Source: an uncultured Butyricicoccus sp.
GTDB lineage: Bacteria > Bacillota > Clostridia > Oscillospirales > Butyricicoccaceae
Assembly (NCBI GenBank): GCA_904420185.1
Contig: CAJFUJ010000026.1
Location: 40,318 to 104,317, forward strand
Reading direction: 5' to 3'
Length of the DNA stretch: 64,000 bases
Part shown: one piece after another, positions 18,145 through 27,876 of the stretch
Position numbering within the stretch: position 1 is the first letter of the stretch
Layout: the number at the start of each line of letters is the position of its first letter
The notes under the pieces: generated by a model
Databases searched by the model: none
Told to the model about the DNA's origin: nothing
The model's input: only the letters and a program-made list of their open reading frames with translations
Program-made: the position numbers and the translations under genes

Positions 18145-19284
18145 TTGAAATTCATCCACCTGGCCGATCTGCACCTGGGCAAACGGGTGTGTGAGGTGTC
18201 CATGCTGGACGACCAGATCTACATTTTGGAGCAAATTTTGGGGCTTGTCCGGCAGCACCGGGCCGATGCGGTGCTGATTGCGGGCGATGTATACGACCGT
18301 CCGGCGCCGCCGCCCGAAGCCGTGGCCGTGCTCGACGATTTTTTGACCAAGCTGCAGGCGCTGGGGACGCCCTGCCTGCTGATTCCGGGCAACCACGATT
18401 CGGGTGAACGGCTGGCGTTTGGCGCCCAGCTGCTGGACCGGGCGGGCGTCTACCTGGCGCCGGTGTTTGACGGCCATGTGCGCACGGTGGAGCTGCAAGA
18501 CCCCTACGGGCCGGTGCAGTTTACGCTGCTGCCCTTTTTGCGGCCGGTGCAGGTGCGGCGGTATTTTCCCGAGATTGCGCCGGGCGATTACGAAGGGGCG
18601 GTGCGCGCTGTGCTGTCCACCGTGCCCGCCGAACCGGGGATGCGCCGGGTGCTGCTCGCCCATCAGTTTGTCACCGCATTGGGCGTTCCGCCTGAGCGGT
18701 GTGAATCCGAATTGGCGTCGGTGGGCACGCTGGACAATGTGGACGTTTCGGCGTTTGACGGGTTTGACTACGTCGCCCTGGGCCACATCCACGGCCCGCA
18801 GCGCATCGGGCGGGACACGGTCCGCTATGCCGGCTCGCCGCTCAAGTTCTCCTTTTCCGAGGCGCGGCACCGCAAATCGGTACCGCTGGTCACCCTGGGG
18901 CCCAAGGGGCAGGTTGAATGGGAATTGCTCCCGCTCACCCCTAAGCGCGATTTACGCGAAATACGCGGGTCGATTGCGTCTCTGCTCGATCCGGCCAACC
19001 GCACCCATACCGGCGATTACCTGCACATCACGCTGACCGACGACGCGGTGATGGACGCCATGAACCGGGTCCGGGCCGCCTATCCCAACACGCTGCGGCT
19101 GGATTTTGACAACGCCTTGACCGCACTGGCCCAAGCGCCCGTACCGGTGCGGCAACCAGCGCTGCGCGCGCCGTTGACGCTCTTTGCCGCGTTTTACGAA
19201 CAACAAAACGGCCAGCCCATGGACGCGGACATGCAAGCGCTGGCGCGTGAAATGTTGGAAGATGTCGGGGAGGGATTGCGATGA
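18145..19284 (+). CDS. sbcD: exonuclease SbcCD subunit D
   Basis: TTG start; MKFIHLADLHLGKRV, AGDVYDRP, PGNHDSGERLAFG metallophosphoesterase motifs; 4-bp overlap with sbcC. Confidence 0.93.
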   Translation: MKFIHLADLHLGKRVCEVSMLDDQIYILEQILGLVRQHRADAVLIAGDVYDRPAPPPEAVAVLDDFLTKLQALGTPCLLIPGNHDSGERLAFGAQLLDRAGVYLAPVFDGHVRTVELQDPYGPVQFTLLPFLRPVQVRRYFPEIAPGDYEGAVRAVLSTVPAEPGMRRVLLAHQFVTALGVPPERCESELASVGTLDNVDVSAFDGFDYVALGHIHGPQRIGRDTVRYAGSPLKFSFSEARHRKSVPLVTLGPKGQVEWELLPLTPKRDLREIRGSIASLLDPANRTHTGDYLHITLTDDAVMDAMNRVRAAYPNTLRLDFDNALTALAQAPVPVRQPALRAPLTLFAAFYEQQNGQPMDADMQALAREMLEDVGEGLR

Positions 19285-22046
19285 AACCGCTGCATTTGAC
19301 GATGTGTGCCTTTGGCCCGTATGCAGGCAAGGTGGAGGTGCCGCTGGCACAGCTTGGGGAGAGCGGCCTATATCTAATCACCGGCGACACCGGCGCAGGA
19401 AAAACCACCATCTTTGACGCCATCACCTTTGCCCTGTACGGGGAGGCGAGCGGCAAAACCCGGGAGAGCACCATGCTGCGCAGCGACTACGCCGCCCCGC
19501 AAGACAAGACCTATGTGGCCTTGACCTTCCGCTACCGGGGGGAAACCTATGTGGTTGAGCGCAGTCCGCAGTATGCCCGGCCCAAACTGCGCGGCGAAGG
19601 CACAACCTTGGAAGCAGCGGGTGCGGTACTTACTTATCCGGACGGACGGGTCGTGACCGGTGCGCGGCAGGTAACCGAGGAGATTACCGAGCTGATCGGC
19701 ATTGACCGGGCCCAATTTTCCCAGATTGTCATGATTGCCCAGGGGGATTTTTTGCAGCTGCTGCTTGCCGATACCCGCGAACGCGCGGGAATCTTCCGCC
19801 GGATCTTTTCCACCGAAGGCATCCAACGCTTTCAGTTGGCCCTCAAAGAACGCAGCAAAACGGCCAACCGCGCCTATGATGACCTGAAAAAGGGGGCGGC
19901 GCAGTATGTGGCACAGATTGTCTGTGAGGGCGAACCGATGCAAGATTTGCAGCAGGCACGCGACGAAGGCGGTGTCCATGACCTGCAAACCCTGCTGCCC
20001 CGGCTGGAAGCCGCGGTGGCCAGCGACCGCGCACAGGAGGGGGCGCTGGCCGCCGGGCTGTCGCGTGCCCAAAAGGATCTGGAGGCTTTGGCAAGCGCAG
20101 TGCACAAGGCCGAACAAGAGGCGGCCTTGCAGGTTCAAATCGTTCAAGCGCAACAGGCCTATCAGGCGCTATTGCAACGGCAAGAGGGGTTGGAACAAAC
20201 CTACCGTGCCGAGCAGGCGCGGGCCGGTGAACGGCAAAAGCTGGCTGGCCAGATTGCCCAGCAGCAGACTGCACTTGCGTCTTATGATGCGCTGGAGGCC
20301 GCTCTGCACGCCCTGCAAACGGCGGGAAAAGAAGCCGAGCAAGCGCGCGCGGCCCGCGTACAGGCGCAAAAGGCGGTGGAAGAGGGGATGCGGCGACGGG
20401 AAGAGTTGCAAGCGCAGCGGCAAGCCTTGCGGGATGCGCCGGTGCGCTTGGCCGAAGCGCAGACCAACCAGGAAAAAATAGACGCCCGTCAGCAGAGCTT
20501 GGCCGGGCTGGTACGCGCGTATCAGCAGGCCCAGGCCGCGGTCAGCCAATATCAGGCGGCTAAATCAGCCTATTTGACAGCTGAGCAGAAAAGCCAGGTG
20601 GTTCAGGACGATTTTCAGCGCAAGGAGCGCAGCTTTTTGCGCAGCCAGGCAGGCATTTTGGCTGCCGGATTACAAGCGGGGAAGCCGTGTCCGGTCTGCG
20701 GCGCATGCGAGCATCCGGCACCCGCACAGCTGGAGCAGGGCGGCGTGACCGAGTCTGACCTCAACAAAGCGCGGGCGGCGGCAGAACAGGCCCAGCAGCA
20801 AGCGCATATGGCCAGCAAGCAAGCGGCCTCAGCGCACGCCGCCGCGCAGACGCAAAAGGACAAGCTGTTATCCGATGCGCGCGCGCTTTTGGGGGAAGAA
20901 ATCCGGTTGGACGGCCTGCGCGAACGGTTGCAGCAGGAAATTACGCGGGTACAGGCGGATGGTATAGCAGCCGGACAGGCGATCCAGACCTACCAAATGC
21001 AGGTTCGGCGTCTGTGCGAATGCGAAGAAGAGGACAAGCGGCTGGAAAGCCAGAACGCCAGACAGTCCCAAGCGCTTTCGTCGCTTGAGCAGACCTACGC
21101 TGAAAGCGCCAAGCGACAGGCGGCGGCGGACGCCAAAGTGCAGACGCTACGCAGCAGCTTGCCGTTTCCAGACAAGCGGCAGGCGCTGTCGGCATTGGAT
21201 GTGATCCGCAGACAGCTTGAGCAAATGCAAAAGGCCTGGGAGCAGGCCGACCAGGCGCGCACCCAGGGCAGCCAGGCGGTGGCGCGGCAGGCGTCCGCCC
21301 TGGAGACCTTGCAGCAGCAGGCGCCCGCCCATGTACCGGCAAAGCTGGACGCCTTGCGCGTACAATATCAAGCCGCCGATGCGGCTTTCCGCGAAAACCA
21401 GCGGCAGTATACCGCGCTGTACAGCCGGCGCAATACCAACGAAAAGCTGCTGGAGCGCTTGGCGGATCAGCAGAAACAGCTGTGCCAGCAGGAGAAAACC
21501 TGTCAGATGCTCGCGCGGTTGTCCAATACGGCCAACGGCGAGCTGAGCGGGCGGCAAAAGCTGGCCTTTGAAAATTACATCCTAGCCTTTTACTTTGACC
21601 AGGTCGTTGCAGCGGCCAATGAGCGCTTCCGCTACATGACCGGCGGGCAGTATTGCCTGCTGCGCCGAAAGGAGGCGGCGAACCAGCGTGCGCAGACCGG
21701 TCTGGAACTAGATGTGATCGATTATTACACCGGCAAAACGCGCAGTGTGCGTACCCTTTCGGGCGGGGAATCGTTCAAGGCTGCACTGTCGCTGGCTTTG
21801 GGGCTGTCCGATGTGATCCAGCAGTCGGCGGGCGGCGTGGAAATCGACGCCATGTTCGTCGATGAGGGGTTTGGTTCGCTTGATGCCGAATCACTGGACC
21901 AAGCTATGTACATTTTGAGCGGCCTTGCGGGGACCGAACGCTTGGTGGGGATCATCTCCCACGTCGCTGAGCTGCGCGAACGTATGGACAAGAAGATTGT
22001 GGTCACGCGCTCACGGGAAGGCAGCCGTTTGCGCCTGGAGCTTTAA
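19281..22046 (+). CDS. sbcC: exonuclease SbcCD subunit C
   Basis: Walker A TGDTGAGKTTIFDAITFALYG; zinc hook CPVCG; C-terminal signature LSGGESFKAALSLALGLSDV and DEGFGSLD. Confidence 0.94.
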   Translation: MKPLHLTMCAFGPYAGKVEVPLAQLGESGLYLITGDTGAGKTTIFDAITFALYGEASGKTRESTMLRSDYAAPQDKTYVALTFRYRGETYVVERSPQYARPKLRGEGTTLEAAGAVLTYPDGRVVTGARQVTEEITELIGIDRAQFSQIVMIAQGDFLQLLLADTRERAGIFRRIFSTEGIQRFQLALKERSKTANRAYDDLKKGAAQYVAQIVCEGEPMQDLQQARDEGGVHDLQTLLPRLEAAVASDRAQEGALAAGLSRAQKDLEALASAVHKAEQEAALQVQIVQAQQAYQALLQRQEGLEQTYRAEQARAGERQKLAGQIAQQQTALASYDALEAALHALQTAGKEAEQARAARVQAQKAVEEGMRRREELQAQRQALRDAPVRLAEAQTNQEKIDARQQSLAGLVRAYQQAQAAVSQYQAAKSAYLTAEQKSQVVQDDFQRKERSFLRSQAGILAAGLQAGKPCPVCGACEHPAPAQLEQGGVTESDLNKARAAAEQAQQQAHMASKQAASAHAAAQTQKDKLLSDARALLGEEIRLDGLRERLQQEITRVQADGIAAGQAIQTYQMQVRRLCECEEEDKRLESQNARQSQALSSLEQTYAESAKRQAAADAKVQTLRSSLPFPDKRQALSALDVIRRQLEQMQKAWEQADQARTQGSQAVARQASALETLQQQAPAHVPAKLDALRVQYQAADAAFRENQRQYTALYSRRNTNEKLLERLADQQKQLCQQEKTCQMLARLSNTANGELSGRQKLAFENYILAFYFDQVVAAANERFRYMTGGQYCLLRRKEAANQRAQTGLELDVIDYYTGKTRSVRTLSGGESFKAALSLALGLSDVIQQSAGGVEIDAMFVDEGFGSLDAESLDQAMYILSGLAGTERLVGIISHVAELRERMDKKIVVTRSREGSRLRLEL

Positions 22047-22161
22047 AAGGCCGGCAGACGGGTGTCGGGCGGACTGCGGAAAAAACCCCTTTGCAAGCCG
22101 CTGGTCCAGGTGTATAATAACATTGCTGATTTTGGGGAAATATCCCCTTGGGGAGGCTTTT

Positions 22162-22659
22162 ATGGAGCATAGAATTCGCGTCACCGCCGAGGTGCCGCTG
22201 GAACAGGAAGACGAGGTGCGCGCGCTCATCGAGCGCTGCGCCCTGGGCACGCTGGTGCGGGAGCAGGTGCCGTTTGCAGCCTTTGTGGACGTGACGATTG
22301 TCGATGATGCGAGCATCCGCGCACTCAATGCAGAATATCGCGGGAAAGATGCGGTCACCGATGTGCTCAGCTTTCCGATGTTTGAATTTTATAATGGGCA
22401 AGCCCAGGAGCCGCTCGAGCCCGATCCTGCATCGGGCGAGATAATGCTGGGGGATATGGTGCTCAATTATGAGCGCGCTTGCCAGCAAGCCCAGTCGTTC
22501 GGCCATTCGGCCGCGCGGGAGTGCGGCTTTCTGACCGTCCACTCGGTCTTGCATTTGCTGGGTTTCGATCATGAGCGGGACGAATCCGACCGCGTCCGGA
22601 TGCGCGAGGAAGAGGAAGCCATCCTCGCCGCGCAGGGCTTGACCCGCACGAGCGTATGA
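22162..22659 (+). CDS. ybeY: rRNA maturation RNase YbeY
   Basis: HSVLHLLGFDHERD metal-binding motif; DAVTDVLSFPM. Confidence 0.94.
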   Translation: MEHRIRVTAEVPLEQEDEVRALIERCALGTLVREQVPFAAFVDVTIVDDASIRALNAEYRGKDAVTDVLSFPMFEFYNGQAQEPLEPDPASGEIMLGDMVLNYERACQQAQSFGHSAARECGFLTVHSVLHLLGFDHERDESDRVRMREEEEAILAAQGLTRTSV

Positions 22660-23123
22660 ACCAGGAGATCCGTAAGCTCCGGCAGAGCTTTGGCTATGCG
22701 GTGAGTGGCTTGCGCGCCTGCCTGCGCAGCGAACGCAACTTCCGCATCCATGTGACGGCAGCGGTCTATGTGTCGGCGTTTGCCGGGCTGGGCCGGCTGG
22801 GTATGGTGCGGTTTGCTATTTTATGTTTATGCTTTGCATTGATGCTGTCCGCTGAACTGATGAATACCGCCCTGGAGCGCTTGTGCGACCGGCAGAGCGC
22901 GGGCTATGACCGGCTGGTCAAGCAGGTCAAGGATATTGCAGCGGCAGCCGTGCTGGTGTGCGCAGCGTTTTGCGCGGTGATCGGCATGGTGTTTTTTGTG
23001 CCAAGCGGCGCGCTATGGTGTGCGGTGCAGACGTTGGCGGCCTACCCGTGGGCTGTGGGGATACTGGTACTGTCGGTACCGGCAGCGGTTTGGTTTGTAT
23101 TTTGCTTTGGCCGCCCGCAATGA
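22656..23123 (+). CDS. dgkA: diacylglycerol/undecaprenol kinase family protein
   Basis: FGYAVSGLRACLRSERNFRIHV ... AELMNTALERLCD; 4-bp overlap with ybeY. Confidence 0.88.
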   Translation: MNQEIRKLRQSFGYAVSGLRACLRSERNFRIHVTAAVYVSAFAGLGRLGMVRFAILCLCFALMLSAELMNTALERLCDRQSAGYDRLVKQVKDIAAAAVLVCAAFCAVIGMVFFVPSGALWCAVQTLAAYPWAVGILVLSVPAAVWFVFCFGRPQ

Positions 23124-23141
23124 CAAGGAAGGAGCAGATGT

Positions 23142-24041
23142 ATGTCTGAAATTACAAAAACAGCAATTCTTTCGGTGGTCGGCCGGCCGAACGTGGGCAA
23201 GTCTACCCTGGTGAACCGGCTGGTTGGCTTCAAGGTTGCGATTGTGTCAAGCAAGCCGCAGACCACCCGCACGCGCATCACAGGCGTGCTAACCCAGGAG
23301 GATTGCCAGTTTGTCTTTCTGGATACACCGGGATTGCACAAACCGCGCTCCCGTCTGGGCGATTTTATGGTCAAGGTAGTGACCGATACGGTCGCCGCGG
23401 TGGATGCGGCGGTGCTGGTGGTGGAGCCGGTGCCGCAGATCGGCCCGGCCGAAGAAGCCCTGCTCGGCCAGATCAAAGAGGCCGAAATTCCGGCTGTTCT
23501 GGTGATCAACAAAATCGACACCGCCCCCCACGAAAGCCTGCTGGAAGTGATCGCGGCTTACGCAGCCCGGCATGACTTTGACGCTGTGGTGCCGGTGTCG
23601 GCGCGCACCGGGGAGGGCCTGGACGCACTGCTGGGCGAACTGAAAACGTTTGCACTGGAGGGCCCGGCACTGTTCCCTGAGGATATGGTATCCGACCAGC
23701 CCGAACGGCAGATCGCCGCTGAGATTATCCGGGAAAAGCTGCTGTACTACCTGGACCGTGAGGTGCCGCACGGCGTGGCGGTGGGCATTGAACGATGGAA
23801 CGAACGCAGCGACGGTTTGACCGAGGTCAATGCCACCATTTATTGCGAAAAAGCCAGCCACAAGGGCATCATCATCGGGAAAAATGGCGAAATGCTCAAG
23901 CGCATCGGCAAAGCAGCGCGGATCGACATGGAAAAGAATTTTGACCGGCGCATTTTCTTGGAACTGTGGGTCAAAGTCAAGGAGGATTGGCGCAACAACA
24001 CCTATCAGATGCGCAACTTCGGCTACGAGAGCCAGTCATAA
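23142..24041 (+). CDS. era: GTPase Era
   Basis: GRPNVGKSTLVNRL, KPQTTRTRITGV, DTPGLHKP and KH domain KGIIIGKNGEMLKRIGKAAR. Confidence 0.96.
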   Translation: MSEITKTAILSVVGRPNVGKSTLVNRLVGFKVAIVSSKPQTTRTRITGVLTQEDCQFVFLDTPGLHKPRSRLGDFMVKVVTDTVAAVDAAVLVVEPVPQIGPAEEALLGQIKEAEIPAVLVINKIDTAPHESLLEVIAAYAARHDFDAVVPVSARTGEGLDALLGELKTFALEGPALFPEDMVSDQPERQIAAEIIREKLLYYLDREVPHGVAVGIERWNERSDGLTEVNATIYCEKASHKGIIIGKNGEMLKRIGKAARIDMEKNFDRRIFLELWVKVKEDWRNNTYQMRNFGYESQS

Positions 24042-24099
24042 CCACTCGGAACCGGGTGCAATAGGGAAAACAGCATACAGAACATAGGTGGGGAGGACA

Positions 24100-24891
24100 A
24101 TGCAGCATTTGACAGTCAAGGGTCTGGTGATTCGGGAAACCGACTTTGGCGAATCGGACCGGTATATCAGCGTGCTTACCGAGCGCGGCGCCAAAATCGA
24201 GGTGCTGTGCCGGGGTGTGCGGCGGCGTGGCGGCCGGTTGACGGCGGCTGTGCGGCTGTTTTGCTGGAGTGAGCTGACCCTTTATGAAGGGCGCAATGGC
24301 AAATACACCCTGAACGATGCGTCGATTGTGCACTCGTTTTGGGGCGTGACGCGCGATATGGATACCTATGCGATGTGCTGCTACTTGGCCGAGCTGGCGG
24401 GTGTGATGACCGGCCCGGAGGAGGAGACGCCGGACATCACCCGCCTTTTTTTATATGCACTTTATGCGGTCATCGACCAAAACCGCGGGCTGGACTTGGT
24501 CAAGGCTGCCTTCGAGCTGCGGCTGATGGCCGAATGCGGCTTTGCCCCCGATTTGTCGGTGTGCGGCGCTTGCCAGCAGCCGATTGAAGGGACAGTGTAT
24601 TTTTCGGTGCGGGAAGGTGCAGTGCTGGATGCTGCCTGCTGCAAACGGCTGGGCGGAGGCGATTTCGCACCGCTGCCGGACGGCGTCTATATGGCAATGG
24701 CGCATGTCCTGCTCAGCGAGATCCCCCACGTGTTTTCCTTTGTGCTGGGCAGCGATGCGCTGCGGGTATTTGCCGGCGTATGCGAGCGGTACGCCCTGTA
24801 CTATGCCGAGCGCGGGTTCCACAGCCTGGATTTTTATCATCAACTCAAAACAAGCGAGGCGCTGGGCGCTTCGCCTACAAATCGCAAATAA
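24100..24891 (+). CDS. recO: DNA repair protein RecO
   Basis: MQHLTVKGLVIRETDFGESDRYISVLTERGAKIEVLCRGVRR and CGACQQP Cys motif; RBS GGGGAGG before ATG 24100. Confidence 0.92.
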   Translation: MQHLTVKGLVIRETDFGESDRYISVLTERGAKIEVLCRGVRRRGGRLTAAVRLFCWSELTLYEGRNGKYTLNDASIVHSFWGVTRDMDTYAMCCYLAELAGVMTGPEEETPDITRLFLYALYAVIDQNRGLDLVKAAFELRLMAECGFAPDLSVCGACQQPIEGTVYFSVREGAVLDAACCKRLGGGDFAPLPDGVYMAMAHVLLSEIPHVFSFVLGSDALRVFAGVCERYALYYAERGFHSLDFYHQLKTSEALGASPTNRK

Positions 24892-24911
24892 AGAATAATG
24901 GAAAGGGATCT

Positions 24912-27302
24912 ATGAATCGATTAGGAGAAAAATCACTGCGGACGCTAGAATATTTTACCGTGCTGGAGATGCTGGCTGGGCAAGCATCCAGTGAGCGCGG
25001 GCAGGAGCTGTGCCGCGCGTTGCGTCCGGTGTCCGACCGTGAAGAAGCTGCGTTGTGGCTTCAACAGACCTCGGACGCCAAAAATCATATGACCCGGCAG
25101 GGAAGCCCCCCGCTGGGCGGTATCCGCAATGTGCTGGGCGCGCTGGGTCGAGCGGATATCAGCGGCGTGCTCAATTTGAAAGAGCTACTGGATGTGGCGT
25201 CACTGTTGCAGTGCGCGCGGCTGATGCAGGGATACTTTGCCGAGCAGGAGGAAAAGACCGCGCTCACGCCCATTTACCGGCTGTTGACCGGCGACCGCGC
25301 ACTCGAAGAGCGTATCACCACATGCATCGTCAGCGAGGACGAGATCGCTGACGGTGCGAGCCCGGAGCTGGCCTCCATCCGGCGGCAGATCCGGCAGGTT
25401 TCGGGAAAGGTGCGCGAAACCCTCAGCCGCCTGATCTCGGGTGAGCGGTCTAAATATTTGCAGGAAACCATCATCACCCAGCGCAATGGGCGGTATGTGG
25501 TGCCGGTCAAGGCCGAGCACCGCGGCGACGTGCCCGGCCTGGTGCACGACACCTCATCCTCGGGCGCGACCGTGTTTGTCGAGCCAGCGGCTGTGGTGGA
25601 GATCAACAACCAAATCAAGGTGCTCGAGGGCAAGGAGCAAATGGAGATCGACCGCATCCTGGCCGAGCTGTCCAGCGAGGTGGCCGCGCACGCCGAGGGC
25701 ATCCGCCAGGACTACGAACAGCTGACTGCGTTGGACTTTATCTTTGCCCGGGCCAAATTGTCCTTCCAGATGAATGCGGCCGCCCCGCATTTCCGGAAAG
25801 AGGGTTACGGCGTGCGCTTGCAGCGTGCCCGCCATCCGCTGCTCGACCCCAAAAAGGCGGTACCCATCGACATCGCCATCGGTATTGACTATGATACACT
25901 GGTCATCACCGGCCCCAACACCGGCGGTAAGACCGTGTCGCTTAAGACCCTAGGGCTGTTGAGCCTGATGGCCGCATCAGGGCTGCACATCCCGGCCAGC
26001 GAGCTGAGCGAGGTGTGCGTGTTCGAAAACGTCTATGCGGATATTGGCGACGAGCAGAGCATCGAGCAGAGTTTGTCTACCTTTTCTTCGCACATGAAGA
26101 CCATCGTGGGCATGATGGAAAAATGCGCGCGCGGCGACCTGGTGCTGTTTGACGAGCTGGGCGCAGGCACCGACCCGGTCGAAGGAGCGGCGCTGGCGGT
26201 GTCGGTCATCTCGTATGCCCGGCAGATGGGCGCTTTTGTGGCGGCTACCACCCACTATTCCGAGCTTAAGACCTTTGCGCTGACCACCGAGGGCGTGGAA
26301 AATGCCTCCTGCGAATTCGACGTGGGGACGCTGCGGCCGACCTACCGGCTGCTGACTGGCATCCCGGGCAAATCCAACGCCTTTGCCATTGCAGCTCGCT
26401 TGGGACTGCAGCCGGCTATTTTGGAGCGCGCCCGTGAACAGCTGTCCAGCGAGAGCACCCGCTTTGAGGATGTGCTCGCCCAGCTGGAAAAGGAGCGCAA
26501 GCAGCTGGAAAAATATAAGGCAGAGGCCGAACGCTTGCGTTCGGCGGCCCAGAGCGAGCGCGACAAGGCCGAAAACCTGCGCGACAAATCCGAGGATGAA
26601 GCCGACCGCATCGTCGAAAACGCCCGGCTCAAGGCCGACCGCATCCTCAAAGACGCCCGCATGACGGCCGAAACCGTTTTTACCGAGTTGGACGAGCTAA
26701 AGAAAAAGGCCAGCGAAAGCGTAGCCGACCAAAACCTAGCGGCGGCAAAAGCGGCACTGCGCGGGGTCATCACCCAGACCGAAACCGAACTGCGCCAAAA
26801 GAAGGAAAAACGGTCGGTCGCGCCCGAGCAGCAGCGTCCGATCAAGCGGGGCGACGAGGTACAGCTGCTCAACGTGTCCAACATCGGCGCCACCGTCCTG
26901 ACCGACCCGGACAAGGACGGAAACATCCAGGTGCAGGCCGGTATCATGAAGATGAATGTCAAGGTCAGCGAGGTCCGGTTGGTACCCAAAGCACAAAAAC
27001 CCAAGTCCAAAACCTTCCGCGCGGGTGCGGGCGGCGTCAAAGAGTTGCGCTTGGCCACCACACCCAGCGAGATCGACGTGCGCGGCATGAGTGCAGAGGA
27101 AGCCATTTTAGAGGTGGACCAGTTTATTTCCAATTCTCTGCTGTCCGGCCTGCCATCGGTGCGCATTATCCACGGCAAAGGGACCGGCGTGCTGCGCGCC
27201 GCCATTCAGCAGCACCTCAAGCCCAACAAGCGGATCAAGCTTGTGCGCAATGGCGTATACGGCGAGGGAGAAAATGGCGTGACAGTTGTGGAATTTAAAT
27301 AA
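24912..27302 (+). CDS. mutS2: endonuclease MutS2
   Basis: ITGPNTGGKTVSLKTLGLLSLMAASGLHIPA, DELGAGTDPVEGAALAV, C-terminal Smr domain IDVRGMSAEEA ... IIHGKGTGVLR. Confidence 0.95.
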   Translation: MNRLGEKSLRTLEYFTVLEMLAGQASSERGQELCRALRPVSDREEAALWLQQTSDAKNHMTRQGSPPLGGIRNVLGALGRADISGVLNLKELLDVASLLQCARLMQGYFAEQEEKTALTPIYRLLTGDRALEERITTCIVSEDEIADGASPELASIRRQIRQVSGKVRETLSRLISGERSKYLQETIITQRNGRYVVPVKAEHRGDVPGLVHDTSSSGATVFVEPAAVVEINNQIKVLEGKEQMEIDRILAELSSEVAAHAEGIRQDYEQLTALDFIFARAKLSFQMNAAAPHFRKEGYGVRLQRARHPLLDPKKAVPIDIAIGIDYDTLVITGPNTGGKTVSLKTLGLLSLMAASGLHIPASELSEVCVFENVYADIGDEQSIEQSLSTFSSHMKTIVGMMEKCARGDLVLFDELGAGTDPVEGAALAVSVISYARQMGAFVAATTHYSELKTFALTTEGVENASCEFDVGTLRPTYRLLTGIPGKSNAFAIAARLGLQPAILERAREQLSSESTRFEDVLAQLEKERKQLEKYKAEAERLRSAAQSERDKAENLRDKSEDEADRIVENARLKADRILKDARMTAETVFTELDELKKKASESVADQNLAAAKAALRGVITQTETELRQKKEKRSVAPEQQRPIKRGDEVQLLNVSNIGATVLTDPDKDGNIQVQAGIMKMNVKVSEVRLVPKAQKPKSKTFRAGAGGVKELRLATTPSEIDVRGMSAEEAILEVDQFISNSLLSGLPSVRIIHGKGTGVLRAAIQQHLKPNKRIKLVRNGVYGEGENGVTVVEFK

Positions 27303-27427
27303 ATGCCGGACCAGAAAATTTCTATTATGAGAGTAAAAGTCCTATAAATTGTCGATTTTCTACAATTCAAAGGCCTTTTTCTCGGAATTTTCTACAAAAA
27401 TAAAGCGCGCAACAATCAAAAAGGGTG

Positions 27428-27456
27428 TTGACGAAAGGATAAAAAAACGGTATTCT
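27428..27456 (+). promoter_or_regulatory. candidate sigma-70 promoter of the HPr-like gene
   Basis: TTGACG (27428-27433), 17-bp spacer, TATTCT (27451-27456). Confidence 0.55.
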
Positions 27457-27536
27457 ATTTGTAGACTTCACTTTGAAAGCGTTGAGTTCGCAATGATTTT
27501 GGATCAATCTTACTAAGAATAGGGAGCGATGAGGAA

Positions 27537-27800
27537 ATGTATTCGAAAGAGGTACAGGTTACAAACCAGGTAGGTCTGTATGCAAGGCCGGCAACGTTTT
27601 TCATTCAGAAAGCAAATGAGTTCAAGAGCACCATCCTCGTCGAGAAGGAGGAGCGCCGCGTAAATGCGAAGAGCCTGCTGGGTATCCTTTCCCTTGGCAT
27701 TACCAAGGGTACGACGATCAACCTGATCGCAGATGGTCCGGATGAAGAAGATGCGGTAAACGCGCTGGTTGAGCTGATCACCTCGAATTTCACCGACTGA
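27537..27800 (+). CDS. HPr-family protein lacking His15 (Crh-like)
   Basis: 87 aa; GLYARPAT in place of GLHARPAT; KSLLGILSLGI Ser46 region conserved. Residue 15 = Tyr (codon TAT 27579-27581), residue 46 = Ser (AGC 27672-27674). Confidence 0.9.
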   Translation: MYSKEVQVTNQVGLYARPATFFIQKANEFKSTILVEKEERRVNAKSLLGILSLGITKGTTINLIADGPDEEDAVNALVELITSNFTD

Positions 27801-27820
27801 GTTTCTTTTTTGTACGTTTG

Positions 27821-27847
27821 GAGCACCGCAAAACGCGGTGCTCTTTC
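27821..27847 (+). terminator. terminator-like hairpin after the HPr-like gene
   Basis: GAGCACCGC-AAAAC-GCGGTGCTC then TTT; weak T tract. Confidence 0.5.
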
Positions 27848-27876
27848 TGTATACCAAGTGCAAGGAGGCAAAAGCT

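Noticed and set aside
26342-27205. 287-aa Ser-rich minus-strand ORF inside mutS2
   Set aside because: Composition (Ser/Ala/Phe-rich) reflects the complement of the charged coiled-coil region of MutS2.
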